Source of the DNA: Leeuwenhoekiella aestuarii
GTDB taxonomy: Bacteria; Bacteroidota; Bacteroidia; Flavobacteriales; Flavobacteriaceae
Direction: 5' to 3'
NCBI RefSeq assembly: GCF_004104055.1
Contig: NZ_QOVJ01000005.1
Span: forward strand, 124,001 to 188,000
DNA length: 64,000 nt
The notes under the pieces were generated by a model, which did no database searches, was not told the origin of the DNA, and was given only the letters and a program-made list of their open reading frames with translations. The translations under genes were made by a program, and so were the position numbers. Positions 9,057-17,111 of the stretch are shown here, piece by piece; the stretch's first letter is position 1; each line of letters opens with the position of its first letter.

Positions 9057-10151
9057 TTATACTAAATCATCTCCATATTTCTCCTGAACAAGCGCTCTCA
9101 TAATTTTCACATCTTGTTCTTTAGCCTTCGGCATAATGACCAAGACCTCTTTACTATCTACCACGATATAATCCTGAAGCCCATCAACGACAACTACTTT
9201 TCCTTTTTCAGAGCGAATAAGGTTACCTTTAGACTCACGGATTACAGTTTTAGCATTTACAACAACATTATTTTCTGAATCTTTCTCCAAGTTGTCATAT
9301 AAAGCGCCCCAGGCACCCAAATCACTCCAATCAAATGTTGCAGGAATAACACCTACGTTCCCACTTTTCTCTAAGATACCATAATCAATACTGATGTTTT
9401 CAGCCTGCTCATAATGCTCCTGAATAAAAGCCTCCTCTTTTTCAGTATTTAAGTCTTCATACCCTGAATTAAAAAGCGCATACATCTCCGGAAGATACTT
9501 TTCAAACGCTTCTATAATTGCTTTTGCACTCCAGATAAAAATACCGGCATTCCAAGAGTAATTTCCTGCTGCCAAAAATTGCTTTGCAGTCGCATAATCT
9601 GGTTTTTCTTTAAATGCTTTTACGTTCTTAATTGCAGAATTTCCAGAAGCATACTGAATGTATCCATAACCCGTATGTGGGAATGTGGGTTCAATACCTA
9701 GCGTAACCAATAATTTTTCTTCAGAAATATCCGTTTCACAAGCCTTAAAAGCCGTTTCTAGATCCGTTAAAAATGCCGACTCATTCTCGATCCAATGATC
9801 ACTTGGCGCTACGATCATCACCCCATCTGGATTCGCCTTATAAATCTTTAAAGCTGCTAATAAAATACAAGGCGCAGTATTTCGCATGGCGGGTTCTAAA
9901 ACTATATTTTCATCTTTAACCTGTGGCAATTGTTCGTTTACTAAAGCTTTGTAGTTCTCATTAGTCAGAACCAAAACATTATCTGCAGGAACAGTTTGAG
10001 ATAAACGACCAAAGGTGCGCTCGATCAAAGTCTCCCCTGCCCCTAAAATATCATGAAATTGCTTGGGATAATTAGCTTTACTGAGTGGCCAAAATCGGGA
10101 ACCAACTCCCCCGGCCATAATAATTGCGTAGTAATTTTTGTTTAATATCAT
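9057..10151 (-). CDS. Mannose-1-phosphate guanylyltransferase
   Basis: The enzyme makes GDP-mannose from mannose-1-phosphate and GTP for cell-surface glycans. The pyrophosphorylase signature IIMAGGVGSRFWPLSKANYP starts near residue 10, followed by KQFHDILG. Other family blocks are IVAPSDHWIE, EPTFPHTGYGYIQY, FKEKPDYATAKQFL, NAGIFIW and TFDWSDLGAWG. I chose the ATG at 10151 (364 residues); the open frame extends to a TTG at 10163, which adds only four residues. At this length it lacks the C-terminal cupin isomerase domain of bifunctional ManC proteins. Confidence 0.93.
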   Translation of the reverse strand: MILNKNYYAIIMAGGVGSRFWPLSKANYPKQFHDILGAGETLIERTFGRLSQTVPADNVLVLTNENYKALVNEQLPQVKDENIVLEPAMRNTAPCILLAALKIYKANPDGVMIVAPSDHWIENESAFLTDLETAFKACETDISEEKLLVTLGIEPTFPHTGYGYIQYASGNSAIKNVKAFKEKPDYATAKQFLAAGNYSWNAGIFIWSAKAIIEAFEKYLPEMYALFNSGYEDLNTEKEEAFIQEHYEQAENISIDYGILEKSGNVGVIPATFDWSDLGAWGALYDNLEKDSENNVVVNAKTVIRESKGNLIRSEKGKVVVVDGLQDYIVVDSKEVLVIMPKAKEQDVKIMRALVQEKYGDDLV

Positions 10152-10169
10152 CTGGTGTGTCAATATGTA

Positions 10170-10766
10170 TTACTTAAGTAATTCAACCTCAGCATTAGGC
10201 TGAAATAAATAAATTTTACCGGTAGCAGTCTCCTTACACTCATAACGTTTGATTCTTCGATTACCTTTTTGAAAAATTTTACCATTATAAATTTTAAAAA
10301 GACTACCAGTCGGAATTTCAAATATATAGCTTTTATCACTTGGTGGATCAAAACCTTTAAGAGCTAACGATAATTTAGCATCGGTATCACTACTCGCTTT
10401 AGGATTTTTAAAGTGATTAGCAATTATTGGCAACAATTGCTTCGGGAAAATTTCAGGCCGTATAAATGGAAGCATCAGGTTTTGAAACGTATGCTTCCAC
10501 TCTTTACCATGTGGTTTAATCCTATGACCATACTTTTTAAAAGCTACGAGATGTGCTATCTCGTGTATTAATGTAATTAAAAAACGGTACGAATTGAGAT
10601 TCGTATTAACCGTTATTTGATGTCCTCCGTCAGCTAACCTTCTATAATCACCATGACGCGTAACACGTTCATCAACAATTTTGAGATGCACTCCAAAACT
10701 TTTAATGAGTTCAAATACCGGGTCTACAGCATGCTCAGGTATGTATTTACCTAAAATCTCCTTCAT
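10170..10766 (-). CDS. SprT-like zinc metalloprotease-fold protein
   Basis: This 198-residue protein has HEIAH at 68-72 and a further histidine at H81 (KKYGHRIKPHGKEW), the layout of SprT/Spartan-type gluzincins. The C-terminal 60 residues contain a beta-rich segment where SprT proteins often carry a zinc ribbon, but the expected CxxC pairs are absent here (only one Cys, in RYECKET). Its role is unknown; eukaryotic Spartan degrades DNA-protein crosslinks. It sits 3 bp after the SDR gene on the same strand, in a minus-strand run with the nucleotidyltransferase. Confidence 0.8.
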   Translation of the reverse strand: MKEILGKYIPEHAVDPVFELIKSFGVHLKIVDERVTRHGDYRRLADGGHQITVNTNLNSYRFLITLIHEIAHLVAFKKYGHRIKPHGKEWKHTFQNLMLPFIRPEIFPKQLLPIIANHFKNPKASSDTDAKLSLALKGFDPPSDKSYIFEIPTGSLFKIYNGKIFQKGNRRIKRYECKETATGKIYLFQPNAEVELLK

Positions 10767-10769
10767 AGT

Positions 10770-11453
10770 TTAAGGTGTAGAAGCCGAAACCTGCAACACT
10801 TTACCATTGTAAAATTTATTCCCTGTTAATGCAAAATCAGCGATATAAGTAGCCATTCCTTTTGCCGAAACAGGTGCTTTGTAACCCGGGAAAGCTTCTT
10901 CTAACATTTCAGTTTGTACAGCTCCCAGTGCTAATACATTAAAAGCAATCTGTTGCTCTTTATACTCTTCCGCAAGCAATTCACTTAACGTGATTACTGC
11001 TCCTTTACTAGAACTGTATGCAGCTAATCCCGGAAACTTCATACTTCCTTGAATTCCACCCATACTACTCACTGTAACAACATGCGCTCCAGCATTCATA
11101 AAAGGCAAAACTGTCTGAGTTAAGGAAGCTACTCCAAAAACATTTACATCATAAACCGTTTGAAAGTCTGCTGCTGAAAGGTCTGAGAAAGGCTTATTCA
11201 CCAAAGCTCCAGCATTGTGGATCAAGATATCAACTTCACTCCAATTCTCTTCCACAAAAGCTTCAACCTTTTTAAGATCTGCTGACTGTGTGATATCAAA
11301 TGAAAAACTTGAGATCAAATCTGAATTCAAAGCTTTTACAGAATCTTCATTCCTAGAAAGAGCCAGCACCTGATGACCTTCTTGAACAAGTTGTTGTGCA
11401 AGCTGCAAACCTATTCCTCTACTCGTACCCGTTACAATAATTTTTTTACTCAT
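10770..11453 (-). CDS. Short-chain dehydrogenase/reductase
   Basis: With the ATG at 11453 the protein has 227 residues. TGTSRGIG at 8-15 is the NAD(P)-binding glycine motif, NAG lies at 80-82, and the catalytic set is Ser129/130, Tyr146 and Lys150 (VTVSSMGG and YSSSK). A longer in-frame start at 11498 exists but would add 15 residues with no family similarity and run further into the M28 gene. The 8-bp overlap with the M28 peptidase stop suggests coupling. Substrate unknown; an oxidoreductase of a small alcohol, sugar or ketone is likely. Confidence 0.9.
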   Translation of the reverse strand: MSKKIIVTGTSRGIGLQLAQQLVQEGHQVLALSRNEDSVKALNSDLISSFSFDITQSADLKKVEAFVEENWSEVDILIHNAGALVNKPFSDLSAADFQTVYDVNVFGVASLTQTVLPFMNAGAHVVTVSSMGGIQGSMKFPGLAAYSSSKGAVITLSELLAEEYKEQQIAFNVLALGAVQTEMLEEAFPGYKAPVSAKGMATYIADFALTGNKFYNGKVLQVSASTP

Positions 11454-12498
11454 TCCAGATAATTTCGTGTGAGTTACTGTTTGCCATCCCTTCAACACCC
11501 GGTATCAACTGATTTACAACATTTGCAATATGTTCAAAATCCATTATTGACACCTCATCTCCTACCTGATGATAGTGATCAAAGTTTGTAAAATCGAATG
11601 TAGAAACAGTTTGTGCCGGAATTCTAAATTCCTCATAAAATGCGTAATTATCGCTTCGCTTGAATAAGCTATACTGCTTAGCCTGGGGCAAAAAGCCCAT
11701 TACTTTCGCTCCTGCATAAGCATTAAATTTCTGTGCCATATTACTATTCTCATAGCCGGTTAAATAAACCGTATAGTCCTTATCAGTCATGGGCACTCCA
11801 ATCATCTCAATATTAAACATCACATAAGGATTTAAATCATTTGTCTTCAACCTTTCTGCTAAATGTGCCGAACCTAATAATCCCAACTCTTCAGCTGAAA
11901 ACAAGGCAAAAATTATACTCCGCTTGTTTGTTTTCGCTTTCGCGAAATATTTAGCCAACTCAATAACTGCTGAAGTTCCTGAAGCGTTATCATTAGCTCC
12001 ATTTGCAATCGTATCTCCGTTTACAGCTTCAGCTGTACCTATATGGTCATAATGAGCTCCAATAACTATAAACTCGTTCTTCCATTCAGAATCTGTCCCC
12101 GGAAGCATTGCTACTATATTATAACCATCAACTCCCTTAGCATTGAATTTATCTCTATAAGAAGTAAAGTAAGGTTGTACTCCTGCATCTTGAAATTGCT
12201 TTATAATATAAGTCGCTGCTTCGTCAATACCGGTAGTTCCGGTTTTTCTGCCTTTTAAAGCATCTGATGCTAAAAATTCTACATGCTGTTTTACAGCCGA
12301 AGCACCTACCTCTTTCTTAAAAGAAACCGTAGATGGATTAGGAGCCGCAGTAGTCTTTATTACTTCTGAAGCATCTTTTGAAACTTCATAACCTTTAGCC
12401 GCTTCGGCTGCAGCGTTTACGTCTACCTGACGAACATCTGACTGAGTTCCACAAGCAACAAGTGCAAAACCCAATAAACCATAAATTATTTTTCTCAT
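11446..12498 (-). CDS. M28-family metallopeptidase, predicted lipoprotein
   Basis: The N-terminus has a lipobox (FALVACG, Cys16), so it is probably anchored in a membrane facing the periplasm. The 350-residue protein has the M28 zinc site: H149 in IGAHYDHIG, D170 in ANGANDNASG, the base E203 with ligand E204 in FSAEELGLLG, and a final His in DHYHQVGD (about 310). The usual Asp of the NxDMIG motif is Glu231 (FNIEMIGVP). It is probably an aminopeptidase for di- or oligopeptides. It lies downstream of a terminator behind the PDH genes and overlaps the SDR gene by 8 bp. Confidence 0.9.
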   Translation of the reverse strand: MRKIIYGLLGFALVACGTQSDVRQVDVNAAAEAAKGYEVSKDASEVIKTTAAPNPSTVSFKKEVGASAVKQHVEFLASDALKGRKTGTTGIDEAATYIIKQFQDAGVQPYFTSYRDKFNAKGVDGYNIVAMLPGTDSEWKNEFIVIGAHYDHIGTAEAVNGDTIANGANDNASGTSAVIELAKYFAKAKTNKRSIIFALFSAEELGLLGSAHLAERLKTNDLNPYVMFNIEMIGVPMTDKDYTVYLTGYENSNMAQKFNAYAGAKVMGFLPQAKQYSLFKRSDNYAFYEEFRIPAQTVSTFDFTNFDHYHQVGDEVSIMDFEHIANVVNQLIPGVEGMANSNSHEIIWNE

Positions 12499-12510
12499 AC
12501 GTTCAATATA

Positions 12511-12540
12511 AAAAAACCCATCATAATTTGACGGGTTTTT
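12511..12540 (-). terminator. Hairpin terminator after the PDH genes
   Basis: AAAAAACCCATCA, a 5-nt loop, then TGACGGGTTTTT forms an 11-bp stem with one mismatch and T-runs on both ends, so it can act in either direction. It lies between the E2 stop and the M28 start. Confidence 0.65.
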
Positions 12541-12566
12541 AAGTTATGTATTTAATAAATTGGTTT

Positions 12567-14246
12567 TTAAGCCAACATCAAAACAGGGTTTTCAATATAT
12601 GTTTTTAGAGTCTGTAAAAACTGAGCTCCTGTAGCACCATCAATTGTACGGTGATCACAAGCCATTGATAAAGTCATTGTATTACCCACAACAATTTTAC
12701 CGTCTTTTACAACTGGCTTTTCAATTATAGAACCTACAGACAGAATTGCCGAGTTAGGCTGATTGATAATTGAAGTAAAGTTTGTGATACCAAACATCCC
12801 TAAATTTGAAATGGTAAAAGTACTTCCTTGCATTTCTTCAGGCTTCAGCTTCTTGTTACGAGCTTTACCAGCAAGTTCTTTTACCTCTGCATTGATTTGC
12901 TGTAATGATTTTTCATTTGCAAACTCAACAACAGGAACTACAAGTCCGTCTGGCACTGCAACCGCGACACCTATGTGCACATGTTTATTTAAACGCATCT
13001 TATCGTCAAACCACTGCGAGTTTACCTGTGGATGCTGTTTTAAAGCGATAGAAACCGCTTTTATAATCATATCATTATAAGAAACCTTTGTATCTGGCAA
13101 CTGGTTAAACTGACCGCGGAATGCAATCATATTTTCCATGTCAAATTCAACATTCAAATAATAATGCGGCGCAGTGAATTTAGATTTACCTAAAGATTTT
13201 GCTATGGCCTTACGCATTTGAGAATTATTAATATCCTCATAGCTCTCTTCACCGGTTGCAACAAACTGTTGTACTCCTGCTCCTGAAGCAGACGGGGTAT
13301 AGTTCTCAATATCTTTGCGAACTACGCGGCCATTTTCTCCACTTCCAGTAACTTTTGCAAGGTCAATTCCTTTTTCTTCTGCTAATTTTTTAGCTAATGG
13401 CGATGCAAAAACACGACCATCGCTAGAAGATGTATTTTTTGAAGCTGGTTTATTTTCTTCTTTTTTAGGAGCTTCTTTCTTCGGCTCTTCTTTTTTGGCT
13501 TCTTGTTTTTTAGGAGCCTCTTTTTTCGGCGCTTCCTTCTTAGGAGCCTCTTTCTTAGCTCCACCAGATTTAAGACTGCTGATTACGCCAGAAACATCTG
13601 TACCTTCCTCACCAATTATCGCAAGTAAAGAATCAACTTTTGCAGTTTCTCCTTCCTGAATACCAATATGAAGCAGCGTACCATTATAGAAAGACTCAAA
13701 CTCCATTGTAGCTTTGTCTGTCTCTATTTCTGCAAGAATATCACCTTCCTCTACTTTATCTCCTTCTTTTTTCAACCAAGAAGCTACAGTCCCCTCTTCC
13801 ATTGTGTCACTAAGACGTGGCATTGTAACGACCTCAACACCATCAGGGATTTCTGAACCACCTGCATCTTCTTCAGTCGAATCTTTTTCAGAAGTTTCCT
13901 CTTCTTCAGCAGCTGTTTCTTCAGTTTCCTCAGAACTATCTTCTTCCTCTTCTTCCTTTGAGTCAGAAGCAGCACTACTTCCATCTAATAAACCGGAAAT
14001 ATCTTCTCCTTCTTCTCCAATAATTGCAAGAAGTGCATCCACATTAGCAGTCTCTCCTTCTTGAATTCCTATATGCAGTAAAGTACCTTCATAGAAAGAC
14101 TCAAACTCCATTGTAGCTTTGTCAGTTTCTATTTCTGCAAGGATATCTCCTTCTTCTACTTTATCTCCTTCTTTCTTTAGCCAGGATGCAACGGTTCCTT
14201 CTTCCATTGTATCACTAAGGCGGGGCATTTTAATTACTTCTGCCAT
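12567..14246 (-). CDS. pdhC: Pyruvate dehydrogenase E2, dihydrolipoamide acetyltransferase with two lipoyl domains
   Basis: This 559-residue protein forms the core of the pyruvate dehydrogenase complex and moves acetyl groups to CoA. Two lipoyl domains carry the lipoylated lysine in EIETDKATMEF at about K43 and K178. They are joined by an acidic Glu/Ser/Thr linker (about 95-135). A Lys/Pro/Glu-rich linker (about 228-268) leads to the E1/E3-binding domain (FASPLAKKLAEEKGIDLAKV). The catalytic domain ends with the DHRTIDG active-site motif. The two lipoyl domains are almost identical in protein over about 77 residues. The gene starts 3 bp after the E1-alpha stop. Confidence 0.96.
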   Translation of the reverse strand: MAEVIKMPRLSDTMEEGTVASWLKKEGDKVEEGDILAEIETDKATMEFESFYEGTLLHIGIQEGETANVDALLAIIGEEGEDISGLLDGSSAASDSKEEEEEDSSEETEETAAEEEETSEKDSTEEDAGGSEIPDGVEVVTMPRLSDTMEEGTVASWLKKEGDKVEEGDILAEIETDKATMEFESFYNGTLLHIGIQEGETAKVDSLLAIIGEEGTDVSGVISSLKSGGAKKEAPKKEAPKKEAPKKQEAKKEEPKKEAPKKEENKPASKNTSSSDGRVFASPLAKKLAEEKGIDLAKVTGSGENGRVVRKDIENYTPSASGAGVQQFVATGEESYEDINNSQMRKAIAKSLGKSKFTAPHYYLNVEFDMENMIAFRGQFNQLPDTKVSYNDMIIKAVSIALKQHPQVNSQWFDDKMRLNKHVHIGVAVAVPDGLVVPVVEFANEKSLQQINAEVKELAGKARNKKLKPEEMQGSTFTISNLGMFGITNFTSIINQPNSAILSVGSIIEKPVVKDGKIVVGNTMTLSMACDHRTIDGATGAQFLQTLKTYIENPVLMLA

Positions 14247-14249
14247 GAT

Positions 14250-15251
14250 TTATTCTGGTTTATGTGCTAAAAATGGATAGTCTTCCTGCTCGTAAACTAC
14301 GTCGTACATAATTTCTTTATCAGGGAAGTCACTCTCATCTGCAAATTTTTCGCACTCAGCAACTCGCTTTTTAACGCGCTTGTCTATTTCTTTTAATTCT
14401 TCTTCTGTAGCATATTTCTTTTCTAACAAAATATCTTTAACCTGAGTAATCGGATCAATTTTCTGATATTCTGCTACCTCATCTTTTGTACGATACTTTT
14501 GAGCATCACTCATAGAATGACCTCTGTATCGGTATGTTTTTAACTCTAAAAATGTAGGACCATCTCCACGACGTGCGCGTGCAATCGCTTCATCAAAAGC
14601 TTCTGCGACTGCAACTGGGTTCATCGCATCTACAGGGCCACAAGGCATCTCATAACCTAAGCCTAACTTCCAAATATCTTCATGGTTAGCAGTACGTTTT
14701 ACTGAAGTCCCCATCGCGTAACCGTTATTTTCTACACAGAAAACAACAGGAAGTTTCCAGTTCATCGCCATATTAAAAGTCTCGTGTAAAGAACCCTGAC
14801 GCGCAGCACCATCACCAAAAAACGTTAAGGTAACTGCATCTCGCTTAAAGTATTTGTCACCAAAGGCTAAACCAGCACCTAGAGGAATCTGACCTCCTAC
14901 GATGCCGTGACCTCCGTAAAAACGGTGCTCTTTAGAAAAGATGTGCATAGAACCACCCAATCCCATAGAAGTACCGGTTTTTTTACCATAAAGCTCTGCC
15001 ATTACGCGTTTAGGATCTTCTCCCATACCTATTGGCTGCACGTGATTACGGTAAGCGGTGATCATTTTATCCTTTGTAAGATCCATCGCGTGAAGGGCTC
15101 CTGCAAGAATAGCCTCTTGACCATTATACAAATGCAAAAATCCTCTTACTTTTTGCTGAATATAAACCTGTGCCAGTTTATCTTCAAACTTGCGCCAGAA
15201 GGACATTTCTTCATACCAGTTCAGGTATACCTCTTTTGTGATTTCTTTCAT
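14250..15251 (-). CDS. pdhA: Pyruvate dehydrogenase E1 component, alpha subunit
   Basis: The 333-residue protein has the length of E1-alpha from alpha2beta2-type complexes. The thiamine diphosphate motif starts at FFGDGAARQGS and ends at VENNGYAMGTS. The phosphorylation-loop-like region YRYRGHSMSDAQKYR is also present. It decarboxylates pyruvate and reductively acetylates the lipoyl groups of E2, encoded next to it. The E1-beta gene is not in this window, which fits the split arrangement often seen in flavobacteria. A TATTTTTG promoter-like element lies about 55 bp upstream on the minus strand. Confidence 0.96.
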   Translation of the reverse strand: MKEITKEVYLNWYEEMSFWRKFEDKLAQVYIQQKVRGFLHLYNGQEAILAGALHAMDLTKDKMITAYRNHVQPIGMGEDPKRVMAELYGKKTGTSMGLGGSMHIFSKEHRFYGGHGIVGGQIPLGAGLAFGDKYFKRDAVTLTFFGDGAARQGSLHETFNMAMNWKLPVVFCVENNGYAMGTSVKRTANHEDIWKLGLGYEMPCGPVDAMNPVAVAEAFDEAIARARRGDGPTFLELKTYRYRGHSMSDAQKYRTKDEVAEYQKIDPITQVKDILLEKKYATEEELKEIDKRVKKRVAECEKFADESDFPDKEIMYDVVYEQEDYPFLAHKPE

Positions 15252-15339
15252 TTAAATTATAGATTTATCTATACACCAAGCCGTCTTTTTAGACGAAGAA
15301 CAAAAATAGTATATTCAAGACGAAGCGTGAAAGTCTTTG

Positions 15340-15368
15340 CTAAAAAAATTGAGCTGCTACAAGCAGCA
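15340..15368 (-). terminator. Possible weak terminator after cdd
   Basis: On the minus strand, TGCTGC and GCAGC flank a short loop and are followed a few bases later by a run of seven T. The stem is only about 6 bp and the T-run is slightly displaced, so support is modest. Confidence 0.35.
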
Positions 15369-15416
15369 TTTTACAAACGCAAAAAATTGATGCTTAAATT
15401 CTAAAAAAAATGTTTT

Positions 15417-15899
15417 CTATAAATACTCCTGAGTAAATATAAAGGGAAGTAAATTACGTAGGGAGTCACTTTTAAAAACCGCCCCACGCTCTCCCATAAA
15501 ATAAATCACAATAGGCTGATCTTGTTTAACCTCATACTCTGCGATAGCCTGTCTGCAAGCTCCACAAGGCGGTATAGGAGTTAACGTTTCTTTATTTTGA
15601 GCTTTAGCCGAAATAGCTATTGTATTTATTTTTTGATCTGCATGATTTGCGCCGGCATAATAAATCGCAGTACGTTCTGCACAAAGACCGGATGGATAGG
15701 CTGCATTTTCTTGATTACTCCCTTTTACCACGATACCATTTTCAAGCTGAATTGCGGCACCTACGTGAAATTTTGAATACGGAGCATACGCTGCATCACG
15801 AGCTTCAAAAGCTGCACGCATCAAATCCTGGATATCCTTAGGCAACTCTTTTAGATCATCATAAGCCTCTAGCTCAGATTCAATTCTTATTTTTTTCAT
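15417..15899 (-). CDS. cdd: Cytidine deaminase
   Basis: This 160-residue enzyme deaminates cytidine and deoxycytidine to the uridine forms in pyrimidine salvage. The zinc and catalytic motif CAE is at C73-E75 (GLCAERTAIYYAG), and the PCGAC motif gives zinc ligands C112 and C115 (PIPPCGACRQAI). The upstream substrate loop reads YSKFHVGAAI. The length is slightly above the usual 130-140 for homotetrameric enzymes because of an N-terminal extension of about 20 residues. It starts 6 bp after porV and probably shares its transcript. Confidence 0.95.
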   Translation of the reverse strand: MKKIRIESELEAYDDLKELPKDIQDLMRAAFEARDAAYAPYSKFHVGAAIQLENGIVVKGSNQENAAYPSGLCAERTAIYYAGANHADQKINTIAISAKAQNKETLTPIPPCGACRQAIAEYEVKQDQPIVIYFMGERGAVFKSDSLRNLLPFIFTQEYL

Positions 15900-15905
15900 A
15901 GAGAG

Positions 15906-17075
15906 TTAGTATTCTGTATACTCGTCACCAAAACTAAACGTGATCCCAAAACGCAGTGTATTCTCTAATGGGTTACGTACTTGTGTTGTAGAAAACAAAT
16001 AGGAAACATCAATATCAATAGCCGTGTATTTAAACCCTAAGCCAAGGGTTGCGAACTTACGGGCTCCCTTTAAATCACTCTCATTAAAATAGCCTGCTCT
16101 AAAAGCAAATACATCATCATATTTATATTCTGCACCTAAAGACCATGTCACCTCTTTTAACTCTTCACCAAAACCATTGGGAGCATCTCCAAAGGACTGA
16201 AACATCCCTTCAAAGAAACCAATGTTATTATATTCCTCACTATCAGAACCATCAATCACACCGTCTCCATTAAAATCTTGAGGTGATGGCACCAGTAATT
16301 TATTAAATTCAAGCCCCACAGCGACGACATTATAGGCATCTAAAATAAAATCGAAACCACCACCTAAACGGAGATTGGTAGGAATAAAATTTTCTTGTCC
16401 GGCTTCGTCATATTTAATTTTTGGACCAATATTTGAAATATTAAAACCTCCCCGCCAGCGACCATTAAAATCGTCATAAGTAATCTCTTCAGACTGATAA
16501 TATCCAGCAATATCAACACCTACAGATCCTGCTGCACTTGCATCTTCATCATTAATCTGAAGTTTTAAATTACTGCGTAAATACCTTCCGGCAACTGCCA
16601 TAGAAAAACGATCACTCAATTTTAACGCGTACGACAAATCAAGTGTGAATTCATTTGGGCTTAAAATCAACGGGTTTTCTAATTCTGCTTGCGAAGGATT
16701 GCTGCTCTGTATAGATTCTATATCACCAAGACTGAAATAACGCAGACTTCCACCAAAGGCGCTACGCTCATTAATACGATTATAATAGGTAACCTGGCCT
16801 AAAAATATATCATCTACTATCTGACTTAAATATGGCGTATAATTGAATCCTACTCCTTGCTGCTGCTCAATAAATGCATACTTAGCGGGATTCCACTGCT
16901 GAGAATACGCATCAGGACTAGTTGCTACCCCCTGATCTCCTAAACCTGCCGCACGTGCATCAGCCGCAATACCCAGAAAAGGAACACCTGTAGTTATAGG
17001 GCGACCTTCAACTTCCTGAGCCTGTAATTGCTGAAGAGAAACAAAACAAAATAAAAAGAGTACCGTTTTTTTCAT
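15906..17075 (-). CDS. porV: T9SS outer membrane protein PorV (LptO)
   Basis: PorV is an outer membrane beta-barrel that shuttles T9SS cargo from the SprA translocon to the PorU sortase attachment complex. The chosen ATG (17075) gives 389 residues with a clean signal peptide (KKTVLFLFCFVSLQQLQAQ). The mature start GVPFLGIAADARAAGLGDQG and the early QQWNPAKYAF block are characteristic of the PorV/FadL-like family, and the chain ends in an aromatic-rich strand (LRFGITFSF). A longer start at 17096 is possible. The gene follows porU by 37 bp from the chosen start, and cdd comes directly after it. Confidence 0.93.
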   Translation of the reverse strand: MKKTVLFLFCFVSLQQLQAQEVEGRPITTGVPFLGIAADARAAGLGDQGVATSPDAYSQQWNPAKYAFIEQQQGVGFNYTPYLSQIVDDIFLGQVTYYNRINERSAFGGSLRYFSLGDIESIQSSNPSQAELENPLILSPNEFTLDLSYALKLSDRFSMAVAGRYLRSNLKLQINDEDASAAGSVGVDIAGYYQSEEITYDDFNGRWRGGFNISNIGPKIKYDEAGQENFIPTNLRLGGGFDFILDAYNVVAVGLEFNKLLVPSPQDFNGDGVIDGSDSEEYNNIGFFEGMFQSFGDAPNGFGEELKEVTWSLGAEYKYDDVFAFRAGYFNESDLKGARKFATLGLGFKYTAIDIDVSYLFSTTQVRNPLENTLRFGITFSFGDEYTEY

Positions 17076-17111
17076 TAAAGAAGCGTCTTTTGACAAATAT
17101 AAATTAAAAGC

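Noticed and set aside
13315-14064. Ser/Phe-rich plus-strand frames and apparent repeats opposite pdhC
   Set aside because: They are antisense to the Lys/Glu-rich linkers and repeated lipoyl domains of E2; the repetition is explained by the E2 protein.
14907-15404. 165-codon plus-strand frame over the 5' part of pdhA
   Set aside because: It is antisense to a certain gene, and its product resembles no family; the long frame follows from the codon bias of pdhA.
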